A stretch of DNA of 64,000 nt from contig DICM01000002.1 in assembly GCA_002416285.1 (NCBI GenBank), positions 4,325 through 68,324 of the forward strand, written 5' to 3'. The notes under the pieces were generated by a model that saw nothing but the letters and a program-made list of their open reading frames with translations, was not told the DNA's origin and did not search any database. Of this stretch, positions 1 to 9,024 are shown piece by piece. This DNA is from Caryophanales bacterium UBA5026. GTDB lineage: Bacteria; Bacillota_I; Bacilli_A; RF39; UBA660. Position numbers and translations under genes: made by a program. How positions within the stretch are numbered: position 1 is the first letter of the stretch; the number at the start of each line of letters is the position of its first letter.

Positions 1-2
1 CT

Positions 3-350
3 GTTTACCGGGAAGTAAAAGAAGAAACAAATTTAGATATTACCTTATTAGGAGATCGATATCCAAGACAGGAAGATTATATTAAACCATTTGCTTTACA
101 ACGAAATGTTGTAAATGAAAATCATATACACATTGATATTTTCTACATTGCTCTAGCGAATAATCCAAGTCAGATTAAAGCAAAAGAAGATGAAGTGTTA
201 AATTATAAATGGTTTTCTAAAGATGAAATTATCAACAATGATTTTGACACGTTTCCAGAAAAGAAACAAATGGCAATTGATGCATTAGATTATGTTGATA
301 AATTATCTTTTGATGTAAGAATAAAAACAAAAAATTTAAAAGAGTCATAA
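3..350 (+). CDS. Nudix hydrolase, C-terminal part (cut by window edge)
   Basis: Open from the window edge in frame 3 to TAA at 348-350, 115 residues visible. The fragment begins with REVKEET, the second half of the Nudix box (REx2EE, metal-binding helix), and continues with the beta strand/helix pattern of MutT-type domains. Family members hydrolyse nucleoside diphosphates linked to another group; the substrate cannot be told from this fragment. The start and first half of the Nudix box lie outside the window. A terminator hairpin overlaps the stop. Confidence 0.8.
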   Translation, partial: VYREVKEETNLDITLLGDRYPRQEDYIKPFALQRNVVNENHIHIDIFYIALANNPSQIKAKEDEVLNYKWFSKDEIINNDFDTFPEKKQMAIDALDYVDKLSFDVRIKTKNLKES

Positions 351-366
351 TAGACTCTTTTGCTTT
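338..366 (+). terminator. Rho-independent terminator after Nudix gene
   Basis: Arms AAAAGAGTC (338-346) and GACTCTTTT (353-361) form a stem followed by a T-rich run. It overlaps the end of the Nudix gene. Confidence 0.75.
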
Positions 367-451
367 TTCTAAGTAAAAAATTATTCTTAAAAAAATAGTA
401 AAATTAATTATTTTATGATAGAATATATTCTTAAAGAAAGAAGTGTGCTGT

Positions 452-688
452 ATGAATAATGTTGAAATATCTGCTACGTTGTTAGCAGAATTGTATCGGA
501 AAATTGATAAGGATGAAATTATGAGAGAAGATTTAGCAAAGAGTGCTACTTCAATTGGAATTTCCACATTAGAAATGATATCAAAAATTGCTTTAAAAAA
601 TGGAAATCAAAAAGTATATCAAACAATAGTCTTTGCTTGTTGTGATGCAATTACAAACATACAAGAGACGTCAAAAATAGCAAAATAG
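452..688 (+). CDS. Small hypothetical protein, 78 aa
   Basis: I do not recognise this protein. It is predicted helical, acidic in the first half, with no signal peptide or membrane segment, and has a CC pair near the C terminus. I chose ATG 452, which has AAAGAAAG upstream at Shine-Dalgarno distance, over an in-frame GTG at 443. It is a single-gene unit: a terminator precedes it and another follows directly. Coding potential is supported mainly by the ribosome site and the flanking terminators. Confidence 0.5.
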   Translation: MNNVEISATLLAELYRKIDKDEIMREDLAKSATSIGISTLEMISKIALKNGNQKVYQTIVFACCDAITNIQETSKIAK

Positions 689-700
689 CTATTTTTTTTT
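673..700 (+). terminator. Rho-independent terminator
   Basis: Arms AAAAATAGC (673-681) and GCTATTTTT (688-696) with a long T run, overlapping the stop of the small gene. Confidence 0.8.
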
Positions 701-992
701 AATTGAAATGGTTGATTTATACAATGGATTTGCTTATAATAGCTCATTATTAAAAGAAGTGAGTGATAAGTAGTATGTTAGAAGTAAAATTAACTAATGA
801 ATTAACTGTTAAATAGATTGTTAAAATGCCATACATTCGAGTTTTGGTAAAAAGTATAATATCAATTAGCGATTGATTCGCCAGTATATTAACACACATC
901 ATAACAATTGTAACATTATATTTCAAATCACAAAGTATTGCAAAATGGATTTAATTGTGCTATATTCTACTAATAGCATGGGAAGTGTGTCG
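701..992. other. Intergenic stretch with a 13-codon open frame
   Basis: About 290 bases without a convincing gene. A tiny frame (ATG 775 to TAG 816, MLEVKLTNELTVK) has a GTGAG-like site upstream and could be a remnant or leader peptide. Nothing else is seen apart from the 5' region of the acyltransferase gene. Confidence 0.35.
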
Positions 993-2009
993 ATGACTGA
1001 AAAGAAACATTATATATATTTGGATATTTTAAACATTGTTGCCTGTATTGCAGTTGTATATTTACATTGTAACGGAATAGTTCATTCGTTTTCTAATACA
1101 ATTGCATGGAAGCAGGCTCTCATAATTGAGGTAGTCTGTTATTTTGCAGTACCTATATTTTTAATGATAACAGGAGCAAATTTATTAAATTACAGAGAAA
1201 AATATGATACTAAAAAATTTTTGCAAAAAAGATTTTTTAAAGTAGTAATTCCTTATATTGTATGGTCATATATATATTATATAATATACAGAGATACAGC
1301 AAACCCAATTGGATTTGTAAAAGAATTTTTAAATGGTAGCATAGAACCTATATTCTGGTTTTTTCCGATGATTATTTCATTATATTTAGTAATTCCCATT
1401 GTTTCAATTTTTGCGAAAAAAGAATATAAAAAAGAAATTATTTATATGATTATTATTATTTTTTTATTTCAGTCAATTTTAGATCCTATATGTAAGGTTT
1501 TGAATATTTCTTATCCATCAGTATTTTCATATATGAGAAGCGGATTAGGATATTTGATTTTTCCATTATTAGGTTATATTTTTGCTAATAACGATTTTAA
1601 AAAATATTCAAAGTCACTTTATGCATTAACTCTAGTTTGTTGGATAATAAGGTATTTTTATACATATCATTATAGTATTGCAGGGAATATTATTAATAAA
1701 AATTTATTTAATTATCTTGGATTTGTAAGTGTAATTCCAGCAATCGCAATTTTTGTTTTTTTTAAAAATATAAATTGGAATAAATTATTAAATGAAAAAA
1801 TAAAGTTTGCAATACAATATTTTTCTGCTTGTTCTTTCGGAGTATATTTGATTCATGTATTATTAAAATCAAAATTAACTAATTTATTTAGTTTGGATCG
1901 GTATTCAATAACTTATAGATTAATTTTTCCAATATTATTGTATCTACTTTGTGTTCTAATTGTATTTGTTATAAAAAAATTACCAATTTTTAAAAAAATA
2001 GTACCATGA
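993..2009 (+). CDS. Acyltransferase family 3 membrane protein
   Basis: A 338-residue integral membrane protein with about ten hydrophobic helices. The N terminus (YIYLDILNIVACIAVVYLH) is the hallmark of acyltransferase-3 proteins such as OatA and WecH, in which the first helix carries the conserved His (here LHCNG). These enzymes move acyl groups, often acetyl, onto cell-surface carbohydrates across the membrane. I chose ATG 993, preceded by GGGAAG; an in-frame TTG at 873 would add 40 residues unlike the family. Its place just before the polysaccharide operon suggests it decorates that polymer, but it has its own terminator. Confidence 0.85.
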   Translation: MTEKKHYIYLDILNIVACIAVVYLHCNGIVHSFSNTIAWKQALIIEVVCYFAVPIFLMITGANLLNYREKYDTKKFLQKRFFKVVIPYIVWSYIYYIIYRDTANPIGFVKEFLNGSIEPIFWFFPMIISLYLVIPIVSIFAKKEYKKEIIYMIIIIFLFQSILDPICKVLNISYPSVFSYMRSGLGYLIFPLLGYIFANNDFKKYSKSLYALTLVCWIIRYFYTYHYSIAGNIINKNLFNYLGFVSVIPAIAIFVFFKNINWNKLLNEKIKFAIQYFSACSFGVYLIHVLLKSKLTNLFSLDRYSITYRLIFPILLYLLCVLIVFVIKKLPIFKKIVP

Positions 2010-2020
2010 TACTATTTTTT
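1996..2020 (+). terminator. Rho-independent terminator after acyltransferase gene
   Basis: Arms AAATAGTA (1996-2003) and TACTATTT (2010-2017) with a T run; it overlaps the stop codon. Confidence 0.8.
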
Positions 2021-2336
2021 ATTTTTAAACAGTATATGAACTTATATTTTCACGAATAGTGTGTTACAATTATTTTTAATCTCAATTTTTCATAAATGTT
2101 GGATTTTTATTGCGATGACATTACATTTCGATTTAAGATATATGAAAAGATAAAGATTATAAAATAAAATATTTGTTAAATGAAATGATAAATATACAAA
2201 CAGGGTTGCACCCTGTTTTTAAATATGTTAAAATGTGGGTAGTTAATTTTTATAATTTAGTAGTCTATATTTAGATGATGTTTATGGCATTTTTTGCGCC
2301 TTTTTTATACATTTTAAGTGTTATGGGAGTGATTTG
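2021..2336 (+). promoter_or_regulatory. Long leader of the polysaccharide operon with an internal terminator
   Basis: A non-coding stretch of about 310 bases between the acyltransferase and the first operon gene. A strong hairpin with arms ACAGGGT (2200-2206) and ACCCTGT (2210-2216) and a T5 tail sits about 115 bases before the start codon. A further weak GC-containing hairpin with a T run lies at about 2285-2306. A terminator inside the leader of a long surface-polysaccharide operon suggests transcription attenuation. In other Bacillota this is a site where processive antitermination factors act. The regulator here is unknown. Confidence 0.5.
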
Positions 2337-3026
2337 ATGAACGAAACAGACATATTAAAACAAGAAGAAACACTTGTTTCAGAGAGTTCTGTTGAAATAG
2401 TAGAACCATTATATTACACAATTATTAAAAGAAGTATAGATTTTTTTTGTGGTTTATTTGGATGCTTTTTTTTGATTCCATTGACGATTGCAATTAAAAT
2501 TGCTAGTTTAGCAACAAAGGACACAGCCCCTATTTTTTTTAAACAAGAAAGAATTGGTAGAGACGGGAGAACAATTTATATTTATAAATTTCGTTCTATG
2601 ATACCAAATGCGGATAAAGCACTTGAGAGATTAATTGAAACAGATGAAGCAATAAGAATCGAATATAAGCGATATAAAAAATTGAAGAATGATCCAAGAA
2701 TTACCAAGATCGGAAAGTTCATTCGAGACACTTCTATCGATGAATTTCCTCAATTTATTAATATATTAAAAGGGGATATGTCTGTAGTAGGTCCTAGGCC
2801 ATATTTATTTCGAGAAAAAGAAGATATGGGAGAATATTATGAAACTATTGTAAAAATGAAACCTGGTCTTACTGGATATTGGCAAGTAAATGGAAGAAGT
2901 GGTACTGATTTTGTTGACCGTTTAGTAAAAGATGAGTACTATTTATCTCATCGAGGCATTCGTATGGATACAAAGATTATGATAAAGACATTTTCCAAAG
3001 TTTTAAAAAAGGAAGGTGCCAAATAG
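2337..3026 (+). CDS. Undecaprenyl-phosphate sugar phosphotransferase (priming transferase)
   Basis: A 229-residue bacterial sugar transferase of the WbaP/WecA-independent (polyisoprenyl-phosphate hexose-1-phosphate transferase) family. After a polar N terminus there is one membrane helix at about 30-55, then the typical cytosolic catalytic part: KFRSMIPNADKAL, the helix D-E-FPQFINILKGDMSVVGPRP and the C-terminal GLTGYWQVNGR. It links the first sugar phosphate to undecaprenyl phosphate and so starts the repeat unit of the surface polymer. I chose ATG 2337 (GGGAGTG upstream) over TTG 2334. First gene of the operon; the next gene overlaps by 1 bp. Confidence 0.92.
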   Translation: MNETDILKQEETLVSESSVEIVEPLYYTIIKRSIDFFCGLFGCFFLIPLTIAIKIASLATKDTAPIFFKQERIGRDGRTIYIYKFRSMIPNADKALERLIETDEAIRIEYKRYKKLKNDPRITKIGKFIRDTSIDEFPQFINILKGDMSVVGPRPYLFREKEDMGEYYETIVKMKPGLTGYWQVNGRSGTDFVDRLVKDEYYLSHRGIRMDTKIMIKTFSKVLKKEGAK

Positions 3027-3808
3027 TGAAGAGGATTAAAGTGTTGGTAGTGACACATAAAGAGTACAAGATGCCAGAAGATGAATGCTATTTGCCCATC
3101 CAGGTAGGAACACATAATAAAATTGATTTGGGTTATACAAAAGATAATACAGGAGTAAATATCGCAACAAAAAATCCAAAATACTGTGAATTAACCGCTA
3201 TGTATTGGGCATGGAAAAATTTAGATGCAGAATATATCGGAATCACACATTACAGAAGACATTTAGGAACGATTAATACAGTAAAATCTAAAAATCCTTA
3301 TGATAATATCATAAAAATGGTTGAAATTGATCAACTACTAAATAATACAGATATTATTTTACCAAAAAAAAGAAATTATTATATTGAAACTTTATACTCA
3401 CATTACAAAAATACTTTGTATGTTGAGCCGTTGGATAAAACGCGGGATATTCTTGAACAATTATATCCGGCATATATTCCTTTCTTTGACAAAATTAAAA
3501 AGAGAAGATCAGGGCATATGTTTAATATGTTTATTATGGAGAAAGCGAAATTTGACGATTATTGTGAATGGTTGTTTCAAATATTAGGAGAATTAGAGAA
3601 TCAGATTGACGATTCTATCTATGATTCGTTTCATAAAAGATTTTATGGACGAATTAGTGAATTGTTGTTAGATGTTTGGATAGAAAAAAACAATTACTCA
3701 TATAAAGAGATTCCTTATGTAAATATGGAACAAAATAATGTTTTAAAAAAAGGAACATCATTTTTAATAGCGAAATTTACAAAGAAGAAATATGGGAAGA
3801 GTTTTTGA
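3026..3808 (+). CDS. DUF4422 family glycosyltransferase
   Basis: 260 residues. The start KRIKVLVVTHKEYKMP, the segment NPKYCELTAMYWAWKNLDAEYIGITHYRRH and the later GHMFNMFIM are characteristic of DUF4422 proteins, which are found in capsule and exopolysaccharide clusters and are thought to be glycosyltransferases. GTG start at 3026 overlaps the preceding stop by 1 bp, with AAGGAAGG upstream, so translation is probably coupled. Acceptor and donor sugars are unknown. Confidence 0.85.
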   Translation: MKRIKVLVVTHKEYKMPEDECYLPIQVGTHNKIDLGYTKDNTGVNIATKNPKYCELTAMYWAWKNLDAEYIGITHYRRHLGTINTVKSKNPYDNIIKMVEIDQLLNNTDIILPKKRNYYIETLYSHYKNTLYVEPLDKTRDILEQLYPAYIPFFDKIKKRRSGHMFNMFIMEKAKFDDYCEWLFQILGELENQIDDSIYDSFHKRFYGRISELLLDVWIEKNNYSYKEIPYVNMEQNNVLKKGTSFLIAKFTKKKYGKSF

Positions 3809-3919
3809 TAGAAAAATTAGATTATTAATAAAAATATTTTAATATGATTATCGTAATTCTGATAATACAATTAAACAAAATAGCAATGCATCAAGCATAT
3901 GAATTATAGGTGAGTAGAG

Positions 3920-4990
3920 ATGATTATTTATATATTATTAATCGGACTATGTTTGTTCGGACAATTTTTTGTTAATTCAAAAAACAAAAAATATTATTTT
4001 GAAATATTAGTTTTGTTGTGTACAATGGTTTCTGCATTTAGATTTCAAGTTGGGCAGGATTATCAGCATGTGACAGATGTTTATAATTGGATTGCAAATG
4101 GATATGATGTATACGTAGAATTTGGGTATAAGTTAATGAATGAAATTATCTTATTCATACCATTCTTTAATGAAAAAATTTTATATATTATTACTTCCTT
4201 TTTTATAATTATTATGTTTGGGATTTTTATAAAAAGAACTGTCTCAAAGGAATACTGGTTGTTATCTTTATTTTTATTTATTACCACAGGAATTTACTTT
4301 GCTTCTATGAATTTAGTCCGTCAATATATGGCAATAGCAATATGCTTGTTGGCTATATTGAAGTTGGATAGAGCTAAGAATATCCAGTTTGTTATATTAA
4401 CTTTTATTGCAATAACATTTCATACAAGCGCTCTAATTATGTTTGCTTTTGCATTGTTTTATATTCTATTGAAAAAAACAAACAGCACTACTATTATGTG
4501 GATAATATATTCTCTGTCATTAGTATTTATAATAATTGATTTAAGGCAGCTAATAGAATTTTTTAGTTTTCTGATACCAGATCGTTGGAAATGGTATTTA
4601 GATTCTAATTTTCTGAATGATAGAAATACTAGTGCGATTGTTAAACAATTGATACCAAATATAATAGTTGTGTATTCAATTGTAAAAAACAAAGAATTGA
4701 AAAAACATTATGACAAATTTGATATTTCATTTGCTTTAATATTTATGTCTACTATAATAACTAATTGTTTTTATGGGATTCTTGTTTTGTTGAGGCTTTC
4801 GAATTATTTCGATTTTGGTTTTTTGATTATAATTCCAATTATTTTTGACTATTTAGTAAAATATGATAAAAAAATAAAATTATCTAAGTTTTATATAATT
4901 AGTATTATTGTTTACTATTTATTATTAACAGTGATGACGATTTTTATAATGAATGGGCATGGGGTAATGCCTTACAAAACAATATTTTGA
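3920..4990 (+). CDS. EpsG family polysaccharide polymerase (Wzy-like)
   Basis: A 356-residue protein with about ten membrane helices. The first cytoplasmic/outer turn carries FRFQVGQDYQHV, matching the R-x-x-VG-x-D-Y motif near the N terminus of EpsG-type polymerases, and LVRQYMAIAICLLA matches the conserved RQ-x-x-A segment. EpsG/Wzy proteins join lipid-linked repeat units on the outer face of the membrane. Start ATG 3920 follows AGGTGAG. A 111-base gap before it shows nothing clear; the GT2 gene follows at once. Confidence 0.85.
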   Translation: MIIYILLIGLCLFGQFFVNSKNKKYYFEILVLLCTMVSAFRFQVGQDYQHVTDVYNWIANGYDVYVEFGYKLMNEIILFIPFFNEKILYIITSFFIIIMFGIFIKRTVSKEYWLLSLFLFITTGIYFASMNLVRQYMAIAICLLAILKLDRAKNIQFVILTFIAITFHTSALIMFAFALFYILLKKTNSTTIMWIIYSLSLVFIIIDLRQLIEFFSFLIPDRWKWYLDSNFLNDRNTSAIVKQLIPNIIVVYSIVKNKELKKHYDKFDISFALIFMSTIITNCFYGILVLLRLSNYFDFGFLIIIPIIFDYLVKYDKKIKLSKFYIISIIVYYLLLTVMTIFIMNGHGVMPYKTIF

Positions 4991-5009
4991 AATGGGATGT
5001 TTAAAAATT

Positions 5010-6077
5010 ATGAGTAAAGAAAAAATTTCAGTTATAGTACCAGTTTATAACGCAGAAAAATATTTAGAAAAATGTGTGAATTCTATTATAATACAAACGT
5101 ATAGAAACATAGAAATATTATTAATTGATGATGGATCAACAGATTCTAGTTCTAAAATTTGTGATCTACTTGCTAAAAAGGATTCAAGAATCAAAGTTTT
5201 TCATTTACAAAACGAGGGGGTTTCACATGCCCGTAATATAGGAATTGAAAATTCCTTAGGAACTTGGGTTTGCTTTGTGGATAGTGATGACTGGCTAGAA
5301 GAAAACATGATTGAAACTTTAGTATCCAAATTAGAGGAAGATACTGAAATAATTATGACAAATTGTGTAGTCGAATATGATTCCAAGAATTTTAAGGTTA
5401 ATATCTTAGGAGATAAAGAAAAAAAGTATGATTACAAAAATAAAGATGAATTGATTATGAATATATTATGTAGACAAATGACCTCAAACAGAAAAAAAAT
5501 TATCAATATTGGTGCACCTTGGGGGAAACTATATAATAGGAAGTTTTTAATTGATAATCAATTAATGTTTATATATGGAATAAAGCGAATGCAAGATAAT
5601 TTATTCAATTTATATTGTATTAAAAAAGCGAAAAAAATTTTATATGTAAATGATTATATATATCATTATCGTATAAATGATTCCTCTGCTTGTTATAAAT
5701 ATAACAATAAGGTTACGGAAGTATTTGTTCCCGTTTTAAATGAGTTTCATAAATTTGTTTTTAGTTCCGAAAACTCAGATGAAATAAAATCGGCATATTA
5801 TTGTAGGACCGTTTTAATATTTGCAGAGATGTTAAAAATAGGACCATTTCATTATAAAAACAAAAAATCTATCTTTGATAAACTTAAAGAAGCAAAGAAG
5901 ATAAGAAAATTAGAAATATTTGAAAATATTGATGAAAAAAAATATAGAAAAACATGTAATAAAAAAACAAAAATTTTACTTCATTTTTATAATAAAAAAA
6001 ATTATAGTTTCTTATATATTTTAAATTGGCTAAATGAATATACAAAAAAAATGGCTGGAAGAATTAATAATAAATAA
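5010..6077 (+). CDS. Family 2 glycosyltransferase
   Basis: A GT-A fold transferase of 355 residues: KISVIVPVYNAEKYLEKCV at the N terminus, DDGSTD (nucleotide-sugar binding), VSHARNIGIENS, and VDSDDW as the DxD metal motif. Later there is GAPWGKLYNRKFL and a basic C-terminal region. It transfers a sugar to the lipid-linked intermediate in the cytoplasm. I prefer ATG 5010 (GGGATG upstream) to ATG 4992, which has no ribosome site but lies one base after the preceding stop. The lysine-rich C-terminal third is much more A-rich than the catalytic part. Confidence 0.88.
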   Translation: MSKEKISVIVPVYNAEKYLEKCVNSIIIQTYRNIEILLIDDGSTDSSSKICDLLAKKDSRIKVFHLQNEGVSHARNIGIENSLGTWVCFVDSDDWLEENMIETLVSKLEEDTEIIMTNCVVEYDSKNFKVNILGDKEKKYDYKNKDELIMNILCRQMTSNRKKIINIGAPWGKLYNRKFLIDNQLMFIYGIKRMQDNLFNLYCIKKAKKILYVNDYIYHYRINDSSACYKYNNKVTEVFVPVLNEFHKFVFSSENSDEIKSAYYCRTVLIFAEMLKIGPFHYKNKKSIFDKLKEAKKIRKLEIFENIDEKKYRKTCNKKTKILLHFYNKKNYSFLYILNWLNEYTKKMAGRINNK

Positions 6078-6103
6078 AATTTTGAAATTAGAGGAGTTAA
6101 ATT

Positions 6104-7216
6104 ATGAAATACGATTATTTGATAGTTGGAGCTGGATTGTACGGTTCCATATTTGCTTATGAAATGACAAAAAAAGGTAAAAAATGTTTAGTTATCGATC
6201 GAAGAAATCATATCGGTGGTAATATCTATTGTGAAAATATTAATGGAATCAACGTTCATAAATATGGTGCACATATATTTCATACGAGTAATAAAGAGGT
6301 ATGGGATTATATTAATCAATTTACAGAATTTAATAATTATATCAATTCGCCTATCGCAAACTACAAGGGAGAATTATACAATTTGCCATTTAACATGAAT
6401 ACATTCACTAAGTTGTGGAATGATGTTATTACTCCAATGGATGCAATAAAAAAAATAGAGCAGCAAAAGAAAGAATTGAATGGAAAAGAACCTGTAAATT
6501 TAGAGGAACAAGCTATTTCTCTTGTTGGTAAAGATATTTATATTAAATTAATTAAGGGTTATACAGAAAAGCAATGGGGAAAGAATTGTATCGATTTACC
6601 TTCTTTTATTATAAAACGGTTACCTGTTCGTTTTACTTTTGATAATAATTATTTTAATGATCGGTATCAAGGTATACCAATAGGTGGATATAATACGATA
6701 ATTGAAAAATTATTGATTAATTGTGATGTTGAATTAAATGTTGATTACTTAAAAAATAAAGAAAAATATAATCGATTAGCCGAAAAAATATTATATACCG
6801 GTATGATTGATGAGTATTATGATTATTGTTATGGAAATTTAGAATATCGATCATTAAAATTTGAAAATGAAGTTTATTTGGATATAGATAATTATCAAGG
6901 AAATGCAGTAGTAAATTATACAGAACGAGAAATTCCTTATACTAGAATTATCGAACATAAACATTTTGAATTTAATGATTGTAAAGGGACAATCATTACA
7001 AAGGAATATCCAAGTGATTGGAAAATTGGTGATGATGCATATTATCCAGTCAATGATAAAAGAAATACAGAATTGTTTAATCAATATTTACAACTTTCAG
7101 AAAAGGAAAAAAATGTTTGTTTTGGTGGGAGATTAGGTAATTATAAATATTATGATATGGATAAAGTAATAAATAGTTCACTAGAAATGGTGAATAAAGT
7201 TATGGGAAATAGATAA
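6104..7216 (+). CDS. glf: UDP-galactopyranose mutase
   Basis: A 370-residue flavoenzyme of normal length. It begins with the FAD Rossmann motif (YLIVGAGLYGSIFAYEM) and the family signature IDRRNHIGGNIY. Later segments HKYGAHIFHTSN, YTEKQWG, PVRFTFDNNYFNDRYQGIP and YPVND(K)RN are mutase motifs around the substrate and flavin; FGGRLGNYKYYDMD is the C-terminal FAD-binding motif. It interconverts UDP-galactopyranose and UDP-galactofuranose, so the polymer should contain galactofuranose. Start ATG 6104 follows GAGGAG; the next gene begins at the stop. Confidence 0.96.
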   Translation: MKYDYLIVGAGLYGSIFAYEMTKKGKKCLVIDRRNHIGGNIYCENINGINVHKYGAHIFHTSNKEVWDYINQFTEFNNYINSPIANYKGELYNLPFNMNTFTKLWNDVITPMDAIKKIEQQKKELNGKEPVNLEEQAISLVGKDIYIKLIKGYTEKQWGKNCIDLPSFIIKRLPVRFTFDNNYFNDRYQGIPIGGYNTIIEKLLINCDVELNVDYLKNKEKYNRLAEKILYTGMIDEYYDYCYGNLEYRSLKFENEVYLDIDNYQGNAVVNYTEREIPYTRIIEHKHFEFNDCKGTIITKEYPSDWKIGDDAYYPVNDKRNTELFNQYLQLSEKEKNVCFGGRLGNYKYYDMDKVINSSLEMVNKVMGNR

Positions 7217-8079
7217 TGAAAAATTCAAAATTTTCTTTCGTTATTTTACATTATATTGCAATTGAAGATACTATAAAATGTGTCGACTCTATTTTAGCAA
7301 ACTGTATTTCAGATTTTCAGATAGTAATTGTAGACAATGCATCACCAAATAATAGCGGTGTTGTTCTTGAGAGAAAGTATAAGGATAACACCAATATCCA
7401 TGTTATACTAAATTCTAAAAATATAGGTTTTTCAAGAGGAAACAATGTTGGTTTTCATTATGCAAAAACTATTTTAAATCCAGATTTTATTATTCTTTGT
7501 AATAATGATACCTTATTGTTAGAGTCTACTTTCTGTAAAAAAGTTATTGAAGAATATAACACTAGTCAATTTTCTGTACTCGGTCCTAAAATTTATTTAA
7601 AAAATAATGAAGTTAATAATTTGAAAATCAATTTACCATCTATTACAAATGAAAAAAAATTAATTATTAAATTAAAAATAAAATATTTATTTTATTGTGG
7701 TCACTTACAATTTATTTATCAAATGGTAAAAGGAAAAATAATAGGAAAGAGTATGGATAGTGCCAATAATAGTAATGTTAACTGCAGACATGAAAATATT
7801 GTTTTACATGGATGTTTTTGGATATTTTCTAAAGAATACTTTAATAAATTTGATGGTCTTGATGATAGTACATTTTTATATTGTGAAGAAGAATTACTTT
7901 ATATAAGATTAGAAAAAAACAGATTATTGTCAGTTTATAATCCTGAAATTAAAATTTTACATAATGAGGATGCAGCGACTAACGCTATGGCAAAAACTAA
8001 TCGAAAAAAGCAGCTATTTGTTTGCAAACATTTAATTAAATCTAACAAGATACTTTTAAGAAAGATGAGGGAGAAATAA
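7216..8079 (+). CDS. Family 2 glycosyltransferase (rhamnosyl/galactofuranosyl type)
   Basis: 287 residues, GT-A fold: FSFVILHYIAIEDTIKCVDSI, then IVIVDNASPNNSG, NIGFSRGNNVG and the metal motif CNNDT. The pattern resembles rhamnosyltransferases and Galf transferases acting on polyprenyl-linked sugars. A later segment (HGCFWIFSKEYF, YCEEELLYIRL) matches the acceptor-side helix with the EEE/DE catalytic cluster. It lies between glf and a GlfT-like gene with 1-bp overlaps, so it is probably translated in step with them. Confidence 0.87.
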   Translation: MKNSKFSFVILHYIAIEDTIKCVDSILANCISDFQIVIVDNASPNNSGVVLERKYKDNTNIHVILNSKNIGFSRGNNVGFHYAKTILNPDFIILCNNDTLLLESTFCKKVIEEYNTSQFSVLGPKIYLKNNEVNNLKINLPSITNEKKLIIKLKIKYLFYCGHLQFIYQMVKGKIIGKSMDSANNSNVNCRHENIVLHGCFWIFSKEYFNKFDGLDDSTFLYCEEELLYIRLEKNRLLSVYNPEIKILHNEDAATNAMAKTNRKKQLFVCKHLIKSNKILLRKMREK

Positions 8080-9002
8080 TGAATATAGGTGTAGTTTTAG
8101 TAACATATAATAGGCTTGAAAAATTAAAAACAGCATTAGAATTATATGATAGTCAGTCATTTTTACCAAAGTATATTTTGATTGTTAATAATAATAGCAA
8201 TGATGGAACGAGGGAATATTTAGAAACTTGGTTAAATAATAAAAAAGATTATAGGAAAATAGTATTTCATTTAGAAACTAATATTGGTGGAAGTGGTGGC
8301 TTTAATTATGGTTTAAAGGAAGCCAGTAAATTAGATAGTGACTGGATATGGGTTTCAGATGATGATGCTTTTCCAGAGCTTAATGCTTTCGAAAATATTA
8401 ATACATTTTATCAAAAATTTAATAACAAAAAAGATTTAGTTTCTATTTGTGGTCAAGTATTGAATAACGGAAGTCCTGATGTGAATCACAGAAGATATAT
8501 AAAAAAAGGCCTTTTTAACATAAAACAAAACAAATCTAATTTAGAAGATTATTTAAAACCATATTTTTTCATTGATTTGTTTTCATATGTCGGTACTTTA
8601 ATAAGAAAAGATATTTTATTAGATATTGGATATCCCAAGAAAGATTATTTTATATATTATGATGATACAGAGCATAGTTATAGGTTATCATTGAAAGGAA
8701 AAATTGTTTGTGTTCCCAATGTAATTATCCATCATGATACAGGAAATAATAACACTATAGATTGGAAGCTTTATTATAATATCAGAAATAAATTAGATTT
8801 TATCAAAAATCATTTTAAGAAAAGGTATTATATATATAATATAGGGTTAATTAAAACAAAGGATTGGGCTCGCAGATTAACACGTTGTGGTTATGATGAA
8901 ATAATTAGTGATATAAAACAATCCGCTATTAGAGATTCTAAAAACAATAAATTTGGTTTACATTCTGTGTATAAACCAGGATGGAAATATCACAAAAGAT
9001 AA
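8079..9002 (+). CDS. Family 2 glycosyltransferase, GlfT-like
   Basis: 307 residues. The start MNIGVVLVTYNRLEKL and the segments VNNNSNDGTREYL, NIGGSGGFNYGLKEA and WIWVSDDDAFPE match the GlfT1/GlfT2-type galactofuranosyltransferase group, where the D-D-D-A motif binds metal and UDP-Galf. YYDDTEHSYRL in the second half fits the catalytic aspartate and acceptor region, and HHDTG supplies the usual histidine pair. Being two genes after glf it probably uses UDP-Galf. That substrate is inference from context. Confidence 0.87.
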   Translation: MNIGVVLVTYNRLEKLKTALELYDSQSFLPKYILIVNNNSNDGTREYLETWLNNKKDYRKIVFHLETNIGGSGGFNYGLKEASKLDSDWIWVSDDDAFPELNAFENINTFYQKFNNKKDLVSICGQVLNNGSPDVNHRRYIKKGLFNIKQNKSNLEDYLKPYFFIDLFSYVGTLIRKDILLDIGYPKKDYFIYYDDTEHSYRLSLKGKIVCVPNVIIHHDTGNNNTIDWKLYYNIRNKLDFIKNHFKKRYYIYNIGLIKTKDWARRLTRCGYDEIISDIKQSAIRDSKNNKFGLHSVYKPGWKYHKR

Positions 9003-9024
9003 TTAAATTAATGGAGATGAAAAG

